This document shows positions 53,062 through 62,123 of a stretch of 64,000 bases of DNA, one piece after another (positions within the stretch are counted from its first letter, which is position 1; each line of letters opens with the position of its first letter). Source of the stretch: Vallitalea maricola (GTDB lineage Bacteria; Bacillota; Clostridia; Lachnospirales; Vallitaleaceae). The DNA is taken from assembly GCF_036985595.1 (NCBI RefSeq), contig NZ_BTPU01000001.1, positions 1-64,000 on the forward strand, read 5' to 3'. Both the position numbers and the translations under genes were made by a program. The notes under the pieces are model-generated. The model saw only the letters and a list, made by a program, of their open reading frames with translations. It had not been told where the DNA came from and made no database searches.

Positions 53062-56000
53062 TTACCATTTTCTGTGATATCGATAATAAGAATCTATATT
53101 ATCAATTTTTACTTTTACATCATCTGTTTTGACAGTACCATTACTGTAGTTAACGGTAAATCTAAAAGTAATGTAAACGGCTGTATCGTTACCCCATTTA
53201 TTAATCATGGAATTATCCCATAGTTCCCCATGCCAGTTGGTTTTATTGGCTGATTCTAGGTTCGTATCATAAGCTGTATCTAGAATTTCAGTTTCCACAT
53301 TACCTGCAACAACATTACTGTCCGCATCAATTTCAGTTGTATCAGCACTTACAATAAAACGTTCTCCTGACCAATATGTATCACTGTCCCTAGGACTATC
53401 ATCAGTTTTTGATATTGCTCTATTGTATTTGAGTCTATTCTCATCCCATTTAGGAGTATGATTCACATAGCCATCAATAGTTAATTCATATACTTTAAAT
53501 AACATATTAGCATTTGCTACGCCTCCGTTACCATCATCTATATGTACTCTTATCTCATAATCACCGGACTCTATATTATTCATTAGATTCTGTTTGATTA
53601 AATCATAAGTTGTGCCTTCGGGATTTGATATTACTCTTTTGCTGATAAGTTTGTTGCTATCCTTGTATAAATCAATATCAAGTGTTAAAGTATCCAAATC
53701 AATATCATTAACTATAATATTAGCGCAGACATTATCTCCTTCGTATATATAACTTGGTTCAGTAGATTGAATAATTACTGTAGGTGGTGTATTATGAGTA
53801 AATTCAAAAATATTATCTTGGGTTTCCTGATTATTGTTTGGGGTTCTAGCTGTAAATCTAGCTGTATAAAAATCATCTTCTATATATTTTCTTTCTTCTT
53901 TATAAGTTAAAGACCAATATTTCTTGTCACCTTCTGTTTTGATACAGGATAAATTTCTTGTGCGTTCATATATGGTATCCTTAAATAGGGTGATAGTGAC
54001 GGTATTTACATATTTAGAGGTACTAGCTTCTATTAAAGTTTCCCTGTCATAGGTAATTTTATCTTTTTGAATTGTTCCCTCTAAATCTACAGGAGTTTCC
54101 ACTCTTACAGTAAAATCCTTACTCCTTTTATTATTACTATTATTGCTATCAACGGCAAAAAGTTTAAATAGATAATAACCGTCGGGTAATGTTGAAGGAA
54201 TATTATAAATGACATCATTCCAATTATAATTTTGACCATTTTTAATTGCATATGATGTAATGGTTTTGTTTGGTGTTTTGATTGTGTTTCCATTGTACAT
54301 AGCCATTTCTATATGATGACTATATGGAAATCTAGTCTTTATATCATATGCTAAGAGATTTTCCGATGCAGGTATACTGTTCAGACTAAATTTATCTAGA
54401 GCAGTTTTTAATTTTGCATCTAATATCTGTGGTGGTGGAGCTGTTGGTAAAGTAAATTCTTTTATACATGGTAAACTCCATGTGTTTTCTAAGTCTTTTA
54501 CAATGTATTCAACAGTATATGTTGCCCCTGGTTTCAGATTATCAGGGATTTTGTAATATTTTTCTATAGGACGTGTTTTGTCCCAATATACAATTTTACG
54601 TTCTATGATACCTTTTTGTGGATGGCTGTATTGATGGTCTAGGTCATACGACCCGTCTTCCCATGTTGTTTCATATACTTTAGTAGCCGGATTGTATATC
54701 CAATCTAAGTTAAACTGTGCAATGGGTTTACGGTGGATATTGATTGAAGTCATGAATACATTGGAATATAATTCATCATCCTCATAACCAGTGATACTGT
54801 CCTTTACCCTATGATAAATATCTAATCGTCCAGTTTTATCAAGGATAGTTGGTTTGGTTGCTATCCATTCTTCATCTTCATTGTATTGTGATTTACCGTA
54901 ACTGAACATTCCTAGGGAGTTATCATAGTAGTTTGGATTATGGATGTATTGGAATCCGTTTTCTTTTAACTCGTCCTCTTCTGTTTCTAATTCTACCGTT
55001 TCAATGTTGACACTGCTTCCTAGTTCCACTAAATAATCAGAAGAAAAAGGATTATCTTCAATAATATCATCTAAGACGTTATTAATGCTACCTAAAATAT
55101 CATCAGCACTATAGTAATGATTATATAAGCTGTACTGGCTCTTTATGCTATTATTACCTATAAGTGTTACATTGAAATCATGCTCTTTAGCCAAGTCCTC
55201 AAATTCCTTAATTGGTGTTAATCTGTTTTTATGTTCAGATGGTGGAGTTGTATTAATGCCATTTTCTGATACATAAATGATATACTTGTCGGCTTCACTC
55301 CTAAAATTTTCAACAGGTGGTTTTTGACGAACATACTTGTAGATATTACCGCTGTAATATCCAGTATAATTATTAACTTTTCTATTATCAGAATGCCATA
55401 CATCAACGCTGCTGCAAACATTTTTCGTACGTGTACGAAATTCATAGTTTCCACAATCCCAAGCACCATACATTTCTACTAGTTCTTCATAAGAATAGTA
55501 ATCACAGTGATAATATTTATATCGTTCAGTAACCGTATGGCATTCTTCCTCTGTAGTATAATAACCAAAATCATGCCAGTACCAGTTGTTAACTACATTA
55601 GTTTGATTTAGTGTTCCTGAATAGCCACTACTAGAGTATGGTATAGAATTTTGAGGGTATGTACTTCCAGTATTTTTACTTGTACTGGCAGGAGTAGAAT
55701 ATTCATAACATTTCATATCCCATATCTTAATAATAGGGTTAATACCTTGGGAACGTAAGTAATTGTTATAATCTATCCTCTTGCTTTTAATATCAGCCTT
55801 TTTGCTGTCTGTAAGATTCTTGTCTAAGGAGATAATAACGTCTACTTGTGGGAAGTTATAAGGTATATCTAAATGAACTTCGGTTAAAGGTCTTAGATTC
55901 TCCACAAAAAAGTCTCTTATAACTTCATTAGTTCTTTTTTCTGTACCATCTAACCATTTAATTAAGGTTTCCTCTCCGAAGCTTTCTTCAGCTGTTATAA

Positions 56001-58317
56001 TAGCTCTGTAGTGTCCAAGCTCTGTTGGTGTATAACTAAAATCATCTGTTAAAGTTGTATTAAGTACCTCTTTTTCATAAGTACCATCTTTGTCTTGGTC
56101 TTTTAAAATCTTAATTTGCTTGTTAATTATGGTATCCCCATCTATAGATTCAGCACCAAACTCCATTGATAAAGCTTCACTTCTTGATAGATAATTATTC
56201 CATATATCAAAATTCATAGCTGGTTTATGGTCTTTCGTCACAACCAAAGGAAGATTATAGGTACTGCTTCTACCTGACCTATTGGTAGCTGTACAACTAA
56301 TCTGATAAATACCTTCCCTAGAACTTTGAAATATGTGATTTTCTTCTTGCCGTTCATAATTTAACTTATTCATATCACTACCGTTCAAGGCTGTTATCTC
56401 GTATGTATAGCTTGTAGGATAGTGTTGCAACAAGTAAGGGTCGTTAGCAGTATCAGATGTATTAAGTACTCCAAATTTACGATTTTCTTTCTGTGTTCCT
56501 TGTAATGTAAGCTGTGCTTTTGGTTTAGTATTATATACTGTTACCCACTTCTGAACATGACTTTCAACATCATCTGAACTAGTTGCAGCTACCTCTATGA
56601 AGTGAACTTCTGTATTATTATCACTCTCTATTGCACCAAAAGTAAAACCACCATTGAAAAAATCATTTACAGATACATTTATTGGTGTACCATCTATAGT
56701 CACCTTCAATAAGTTAATATCTTCTGCTTTCATATCACCTATGGTTGCACCATATGGTTCAATATCAAAAACCTTTCTTGGTAACTCTACATCAATTTCA
56801 ACGGTCTTTTGGGGTGTGTATGCCTTCATTACATACACATTTTTATCATATTCAGCACTTCTTTTACTATCATATACAGTTTGTTTTACATGTATTTTAT
56901 ATTTTTCTTTGTTTTTATCTTTTGCCATATTATATAACAGATTATTTATTGTTTGATTGTCTATAGAAGAATTATTATATTCTTTTACAACTTTTGCTCC
57001 ATCTTCTCCAGTAAGTTCAAATTTGTATTTTTTAATGTCACCTACTGATAAGTCCTGGTATTTGAAGTTATCAGCTTTTAAAGGGGTGGTATCATTCCAA
57101 TTAACCACTGATGCTACACTGAATTTACATACTAAATCATCACTTTTATTGAACGGGATTACGAATTTATCAAGCTTTCTCTTATTAACTTTGTCGGTAT
57201 CATCATCATAAGCATTGTCTGATTGTGGTTTCCCATAAGAAACACTTGCTATTCCACTAACCGTATAGTTTCCGTTATCTGAAATTATATTACGTGGTAT
57301 ATCAAGGGAAACAGTACCCTTATAGGTGTTGGTAGCACTGTTTCCGTCAAATGTATATGTAGTGTCATTTAATTGCAAATTGTAGTGACTAATATCCCTA
57401 CGAGTATAATATATTTCACGCTCAATAACGTTATTGTAATAAGCTTCATCTTGTAAGGTTATTGTTACATCAACATTCACCTTGACCTCATCTTCTCCAG
57501 GATTAATGATGTACTTTCCTTTATTAAGTATGTTAATATCTAGCGTAACAGGGGTCTGCTTACGTCCTGTACGCTTTTTAAGGGTGAATGTCTGATACCA
57601 ATAACCAGTACGGTTTTTGTGCCACATTTTGGCTTCGCCATAGCTATACAAGGTGGAAGGTGTAAGCACGTTAGCGTAATCATAGGCATTTTGACTTGAT
57701 GGGTTGCTACCGTTCTTAATTTCAAAAGGGAGTCCCTCATTAATCCATTCTTGGATTTCTTGCCTATTATTACTGATAGCTTCATCATTCCAACCACTTA
57801 TCTCGCCATCTTGTTTTTTGGCTAAGATAGGATTCGCCCAGTAATGATACTGCCATGTCTTTTGCTCTGCTTTTCGGGTACTAGCTTCATCTACTGGAAA
57901 GGACTTGTTTGTGTGACGGATTCCATCTACAGTGTATCCATGATAACGGTACTCTCCTTTTATTCCGTCCCTTGTATAGTAAGGTGTTGTAATACTTGGA
58001 TCGGGGTTTTCGGTGTAATTCTTAAAATCATTATCTGGTACATAACCATAGTGACCATAAACACCAATATTTTTGTCAACCCATAATTCTGTATTAAACC
58101 ATAGCTTTGTTTCTTTTCCACTTATATTGATTTTTATATAAGGCTTATTTTTATAATCAGGTGGCAAAGATAGGGTTTCAAAGGGTATTTGCCCCGACAT
58201 ATACTCATAACTCAATGGGTTGCTGTTCGCTATAGCGAACGTTTTATATCTAATACTTGTAAATAAGATACTAAATATAAACATCATTAAGCCTAATTTT
58301 CTGAATGTATTTTTCAA
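53062..58317 (-). CDS. Giant secreted surface protein (Athe_2463-like), 1751 residues
   Basis: TTG 58317, five bases after GAGGTGA, is the likely start (GTG 58326 overlaps the site). A signal peptide (about 1-30) is followed by mostly beta-rich domains. Residues 600-800 and 1550-1650 look like Ig/PKD-type repeats (PPTVIIQSTEPSYIYEGDNV). A Rossmann/VWA-like domain (about 825-1090: QVDVIISLDKNLTDSKKADI; EADKYIIYVSENG; DFNVTLIGNNS) is split by a Tyr- and Cys-rich insert (about 865-985). I believe the family is named Athe_2463 after a Caldicellulosiruptor protein, from memory; no function is known. No LPXTG or SLH anchor is present. It neighbours S-layer and Tad-like genes and may be displayed or exported with them. 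Confidence 0.75.
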   Translation of the reverse strand: MKNTFRKLGLMMFIFSILFTSIRYKTFAIANSNPLSYEYMSGQIPFETLSLPPDYKNKPYIKINISGKETKLWFNTELWVDKNIGVYGHYGYVPDNDFKNYTENPDPSITTPYYTRDGIKGEYRYHGYTVDGIRHTNKSFPVDEASTRKAEQKTWQYHYWANPILAKKQDGEISGWNDEAISNNRQEIQEWINEGLPFEIKNGSNPSSQNAYDYANVLTPSTLYSYGEAKMWHKNRTGYWYQTFTLKKRTGRKQTPVTLDINILNKGKYIINPGEDEVKVNVDVTITLQDEAYYNNVIEREIYYTRRDISHYNLQLNDTTYTFDGNSATNTYKGTVSLDIPRNIISDNGNYTVSGIASVSYGKPQSDNAYDDDTDKVNKRKLDKFVIPFNKSDDLVCKFSVASVVNWNDTTPLKADNFKYQDLSVGDIKKYKFELTGEDGAKVVKEYNNSSIDNQTINNLLYNMAKDKNKEKYKIHVKQTVYDSKRSAEYDKNVYVMKAYTPQKTVEIDVELPRKVFDIEPYGATIGDMKAEDINLLKVTIDGTPINVSVNDFFNGGFTFGAIESDNNTEVHFIEVAATSSDDVESHVQKWVTVYNTKPKAQLTLQGTQKENRKFGVLNTSDTANDPYLLQHYPTSYTYEITALNGSDMNKLNYERQEENHIFQSSREGIYQISCTATNRSGRSSTYNLPLVVTKDHKPAMNFDIWNNYLSRSEALSMEFGAESIDGDTIINKQIKILKDQDKDGTYEKEVLNTTLTDDFSYTPTELGHYRAIITAEESFGEETLIKWLDGTEKRTNEVIRDFFVENLRPLTEVHLDIPYNFPQVDVIISLDKNLTDSKKADIKSKRIDYNNYLRSQGINPIIKIWDMKCYEYSTPASTSKNTGSTYPQNSIPYSSSGYSGTLNQTNVVNNWYWHDFGYYTTEEECHTVTERYKYYHCDYYSYEELVEMYGAWDCGNYEFRTRTKNVCSSVDVWHSDNRKVNNYTGYYSGNIYKYVRQKPPVENFRSEADKYIIYVSENGINTTPPSEHKNRLTPIKEFEDLAKEHDFNVTLIGNNSIKSQYSLYNHYYSADDILGSINNVLDDIIEDNPFSSDYLVELGSSVNIETVELETEEDELKENGFQYIHNPNYYDNSLGMFSYGKSQYNEDEEWIATKPTILDKTGRLDIYHRVKDSITGYEDDELYSNVFMTSINIHRKPIAQFNLDWIYNPATKVYETTWEDGSYDLDHQYSHPQKGIIERKIVYWDKTRPIEKYYKIPDNLKPGATYTVEYIVKDLENTWSLPCIKEFTLPTAPPPQILDAKLKTALDKFSLNSIPASENLLAYDIKTRFPYSHHIEMAMYNGNTIKTPNKTITSYAIKNGQNYNWNDVIYNIPSTLPDGYYLFKLFAVDSNNSNNKRSKDFTVRVETPVDLEGTIQKDKITYDRETLIEASTSKYVNTVTITLFKDTIYERTRNLSCIKTEGDKKYWSLTYKEERKYIEDDFYTARFTARTPNNNQETQDNIFEFTHNTPPTVIIQSTEPSYIYEGDNVCANIIVNDIDLDTLTLDIDLYKDSNKLISKRVISNPEGTTYDLIKQNLMNNIESGDYEIRVHIDDGNGGVANANMLFKVYELTIDGYVNHTPKWDENRLKYNRAISKTDDSPRDSDTYWSGERFIVSADTTEIDADSNVVAGNVETEILDTAYDTNLESANKTNWHGELWDNSMINKWGNDTAVYITFRFTVNYSNGTVKTDDVKVKIDNIDSYYRYHRKW

Positions 58318-58356
58318 TTTCTTCACCTCTATTTATAGCTTTCAATTCTTTAGTTT

Positions 58357-58540
58357 GAAACTTGGTGATACAATAGTTAATACTTCAAATTTATAACTTG
58401 CATAGATAATTCATTGGTTTTATCAAGTTCATTAACATAATGTAGACACCATAAAGACCAATACATTATATAAAGTTTTTTACCTTTAAAATCATCTAAA
58501 TTATATACTTTCCGTTTATATCTTAGAATGAGAGTTTAGA
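58357..58540 (-). pseudogene. Decayed redoxin (TlpA-like) domain after the SLH gene
   Basis: Reading across frames gives DINGK, YNLDDFKGKKLYIMYWSLWC, LHYVNELDKTNELS and EVLTIVSPSF. These match DINGKIHNLKDYKGKKVFIQ, FWSSWCSHCVNGLDEIDSLS and VVLTIVSPGY in the redoxin domain of the neighbouring gene at 59928-61634, in order. The second catalytic Cys (CSHC) has become Tyr (CLHY). The upstream gene ends ENAPDF then a stop, the point where the redoxin domain began. It fills the 216-bp gap before the giant protein gene. Confidence 0.85.
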
Positions 58541-58542
58541 TG

Positions 58543-59877
58543 CTATTTATTCCATTTTTTTAAAAAATCAGGTGCATTTTCCTCTACAGGATAGAAATGC
58601 TCAACTTTTCCACCTTTAATTGTAATATCAAAGGATATTCTATGGTCTTTGTCAACTTCAATGTACATTTCTCTATCATTCATCTTTATGGTGTAACGGT
58701 ATCTATCCACGTCCATATTTTCAGCTATTTGTAATATTTCTTTTATGGTGTCTTTCATGACTTGAAAGTTGTTTTCGTACAAGTAATAAATCATTGTATC
58801 AAACATTTTTTCATATTTAGTAAAGCGTTCCATGTAGGTCATGTCATGTATTTTGTAATATAGTGAAATACCGTAAGCACTAGGGGTCTTATGTTTACTA
58901 TGTTTGACACAAAAACCAACTTCTTTATTTTCTATAATGTCTATATCGTAATCGTCTACTGTTCTATCAACAGTATCTACGCAATCATAAATAATACCTA
59001 ATGGGTGTTCATTTTTGCCCGATTGAGCTAAATGTACATACCCTGTATTATCCTGATATACCTTATCCATTGCATACAATAGCTGTAAAGCTGTAACCTC
59101 TCCAGTAGGACATTCATAGACTCTATACTTATGCTTTACCTCTGTAGCTATACGTTCATCTTGATTTTTATAATCTCTATAACGTATTACATCAAAGTAC
59201 ATCTTTCCATCAGCATCTTTCATAATATCATTTTCTGTAATCATTGGTGGAATAAATATAGGCTTTCTATAAGATTTATCTAATAATCTTACTATTACCG
59301 TAACAGCTTCAGCTCTAGTAGCATTACCCTTAGGGTCAAAACCATCAGGCTTACCAGTAATTAGACCAATGCTATAACAGTCTACAACGTTTTTCTGATA
59401 TTTACTTTCAATAATATTAAAGTCAAGAATACAACTTTTTATAAAATCCAAGTTTTGCTCTTTGTTTTCATTCTCCATATCTTCAATCTGTCCAAGCGCC
59501 CTAGTAGTAATACTCGCCATTTCCTCACGACTAATAATTCTATTATATCTATCAAATTGTCCATCCTGAACAATAGATAACTCCAATGCCTTATTTATAT
59601 AATTAGTAGCCCAATAACCTTCTGCATTCTTAATATCCGTATAACCTAAACCAGTCACAACAAGTTTGATAAAAGCATCAACATTAATATTCTTATCTGG
59701 TTTAAATGAACTATCTTCATACCCATCAACAATACCTAATCCAACTAATTTTTCAATATTATCCTTAGCCCAATGACTATTAAGTACATCATTAAAATAA
59801 ACATCATCTACTGCTTTTACACACGTAGTGTTTGAGATCATAAGTGCCATAGTAAGTACTAATATTACTTTTTTCAT
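58543..59877 (-). CDS. S-layer homology protein, C-terminally truncated paralogue
   Basis: A protein of 444 residues: signal peptide (about 1-22), three SLH motifs (HWAKDNIEKLVGLGIVDGYE; YWATNYINKALELSIV; a third with ITGKPDGFDPKGNATRAEAV) covering about 28-205, and a C-terminal domain of unknown type (about 220-430). The SLH part binds secondary cell-wall polymer. It is about 60% alike by eye to the next gene over the same length, but stops at ENAPDFLKKWNK, right where the redoxin domain should start; the remains of that domain lie just downstream. It is probably still a functional surface protein. Confidence 0.88.
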   Translation of the reverse strand: MKKVILVLTMALMISNTTCVKAVDDVYFNDVLNSHWAKDNIEKLVGLGIVDGYEDSSFKPDKNINVDAFIKLVVTGLGYTDIKNAEGYWATNYINKALELSIVQDGQFDRYNRIISREEMASITTRALGQIEDMENENKEQNLDFIKSCILDFNIIESKYQKNVVDCYSIGLITGKPDGFDPKGNATRAEAVTVIVRLLDKSYRKPIFIPPMITENDIMKDADGKMYFDVIRYRDYKNQDERIATEVKHKYRVYECPTGEVTALQLLYAMDKVYQDNTGYVHLAQSGKNEHPLGIIYDCVDTVDRTVDDYDIDIIENKEVGFCVKHSKHKTPSAYGISLYYKIHDMTYMERFTKYEKMFDTMIYYLYENNFQVMKDTIKEILQIAENMDVDRYRYTIKMNDREMYIEVDKDHRISFDITIKGGKVEHFYPVEENAPDFLKKWNK

Positions 59878-59927
59878 AAATTATCATCCTTTGTATGTTT
59901 GATTTTTTTAATATAATTATCTATTGT

Positions 59928-61634
59928 TTACTCCATATTACTAAACTCTTTTATAATATTAGAGTTCGTTTCATGTCCTAAAACCCTTTTTACTATTAAA
60001 CCATCTTTATTGATATAAACTGAAGTTGGATAAGCTGTTACATCACACGATTTAACAATTTTCCCATTTTCATCAAGAAGAACAGTTATATTTTTATAAT
60101 CTAAATTATCAAACCAAGATATAAAGTCTTCTTCACTCTTTTCCCCTTTATAGCCTGGCGAAACTATAGTTAGTACCACAAAATTACTTTCTTTTTCCGA
60201 TAATGAATCTATTTCATCAAGTCCATTTACACAGTGGGAACACCAAGATGACCAAAACTGAATAAAAACTTTTTTACCCTTATAATCTTTTAGATTATGA
60301 ATCTTACCATTAATGTCTTTCAAAGAAAAACAAGGTGCAGATTCACTTATTTGTTCATCATTAGATGATTCATTTTTCTCTATATGCTCTATGTTTCCAC
60401 CTTTAATTGTTACATCAATGGACACACTTTGCTCTTTATCAATCACAACGTACATTTCCCTATTATTTAGATTAATGATATAGCTGTATTTATCTACATC
60501 CATGTTATCTGCATAGGTCAATATCTCAAGAAACTTTTCTTTTATTACAGGAAAATTATTATCATATAGATATAAAAGTATGGTATCAAACATTTCTTGA
60601 TATTTATAATATCTATCCATGTAAGACATATGGTGTGTTGTATGATTCAAAGAAATATTGTAAGAACTGATAGTATCATGTTTGCTGTGTTTTATACAAA
60701 ACTCAACTTCTGAATTATTAACCAGATCCACAAGTTCATAAGAGTTTTCAATTTTATCAATACAATTATACTTGATTCCAATAGGATGTGAATCTTTTCC
60801 TAATTGTTGGAGATATACATAACCATTATTTTTCTGATAAACTTTATCCATAGCATACAATAGTTGTAATGCTGTAATTTCACCATTAGGACATTCTGAT
60901 ATTCTACAGACACCTTTTTTACCCTTTTTACTATTTTTATAATTATTGTATCTACCGAAATCAAAATACATTCTATTGTTTTCATCTTTCTTAATATCAC
61001 TTTCAGTAATCACTGGCGGTATAATAATCGGTTTACGATAATCCTTATCCAATAACCGTAAAATTACCGTAACAGCATCAGCTCTGGTAGCATTGCTTTT
61101 AGGGTCAAATCCACTCGATTTTCCAGTTACTAATCCATAATAATAACTTTCTACTACATCCTGTAAATACTTATCAGCTATATTATAAAAGTCACGAATA
61201 TTATTTTTTATAAAGACAAAATCATTTTGAATATCATCTTTGTCTTCAACGTATCCAAGTGCCTTGATTGTAATGCTAGCCATTTCTTCCCTTGTTATAC
61301 TCCGCTCATAAGTGTCAAATTGTCCCTTATCAATAATGGATAATTCTAATGCTTTGTTTATATAATTTGTTGCCCAATAACCATCAGCATTTTTAATATT
61401 TGTAAAACCAATAGCAGTAACAGTAAGTTTAATAAAAGCATCAACATTTATATTATCCTTTGGTCTGAAAGTTCCGTCTTTGAAGCCATTTACAATACCT
61501 GTTTCCACTAATTTTTCAATACTATCTTTAGCCCAATAATCTTTAGCTACATCAGTAAAAAATATGGTTGCATTTACATATGTAGTGTTAACAAGCATAA
61601 ATATTAATGTAATGAACAATACCGTTTTTTTCAT
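59928..61634 (-). CDS. S-layer homology protein fused to a TlpA/redoxin-type thioredoxin domain
   Basis: A protein of 568 residues from ATG 61634 (AAAGG spaced nine bases). Signal peptide (about 1-24), three SLH motifs (about 28-200), an unknown middle domain shared with the neighbouring paralogue (about 215-420), then a redoxin domain (about 430-568): SAPCFSLKDINGKIHNLKDY, FIQFWSSWCSHCVNGLDE with the CxxC active site, and a cis-Pro in VTAYPTSVYINKDG. The SLH part should fix a thiol-disulfide exchange enzyme to the cell surface. Possible clients are Cys-containing neighbours such as the giant protein; this is inference. It is the outermost gene of a minus-strand cluster of three. Confidence 0.9.
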   Translation of the reverse strand: MKKTVLFITLIFMLVNTTYVNATIFFTDVAKDYWAKDSIEKLVETGIVNGFKDGTFRPKDNINVDAFIKLTVTAIGFTNIKNADGYWATNYINKALELSIIDKGQFDTYERSITREEMASITIKALGYVEDKDDIQNDFVFIKNNIRDFYNIADKYLQDVVESYYYGLVTGKSSGFDPKSNATRADAVTVILRLLDKDYRKPIIIPPVITESDIKKDENNRMYFDFGRYNNYKNSKKGKKGVCRISECPNGEITALQLLYAMDKVYQKNNGYVYLQQLGKDSHPIGIKYNCIDKIENSYELVDLVNNSEVEFCIKHSKHDTISSYNISLNHTTHHMSYMDRYYKYQEMFDTILLYLYDNNFPVIKEKFLEILTYADNMDVDKYSYIINLNNREMYVVIDKEQSVSIDVTIKGGNIEHIEKNESSNDEQISESAPCFSLKDINGKIHNLKDYKGKKVFIQFWSSWCSHCVNGLDEIDSLSEKESNFVVLTIVSPGYKGEKSEEDFISWFDNLDYKNITVLLDENGKIVKSCDVTAYPTSVYINKDGLIVKRVLGHETNSNIIKEFSNME

Positions 61635-61895
61635 ATCCTTCATCCTTTATCATTTTTTTATTTACTCCTTAATTAACTTCTTATTGATTAATCCTATTAA
61701 TTATAAACTTGCAATTTTTTATGTTATTCATCATTATTAGACATAATGTACTGTTATTTTAATATATCTAACAAATCTTTTCAATGAAATATTTTAAAAT
61801 TTTTAGAATTAGGTTAATAAAATCATATTGCAATGTACAAAAAGTAGTAAAAAGGCGAAAAAATACATTATTATTTAAAAAACACTAAAAATATA

Positions 61896-61924
61896 TTGCA
61901 AAACTACATAATCTGATATATAAT
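61896..61924 (+). promoter_or_regulatory. Promoter upstream of the kinase-TadZ fusion gene
   Basis: TTGCAA, 17-nt spacer, TATAAT, about 200 bases before the ATG. The rest of the 489-bp divergent gap (61635-62123) is very AT-rich and shows nothing else I can name. Confidence 0.6.
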
Positions 61925-62123
61925 ACCAGTATGTTACAAAAGAATACAAAGAAATACAATTAATTTAATTAGTACAATAAATATAACTAATAAAATAAAT
62001 AAAATACATAAATGTCATAGAGGGGAATATTTTATTTATTAGTAATAATGTCGTTGCAAATCTATTATATTTTAATATTGTGTCTATTAATCAATTATCT
62101 TTAAGATAAGGCAGGTAAATTAT

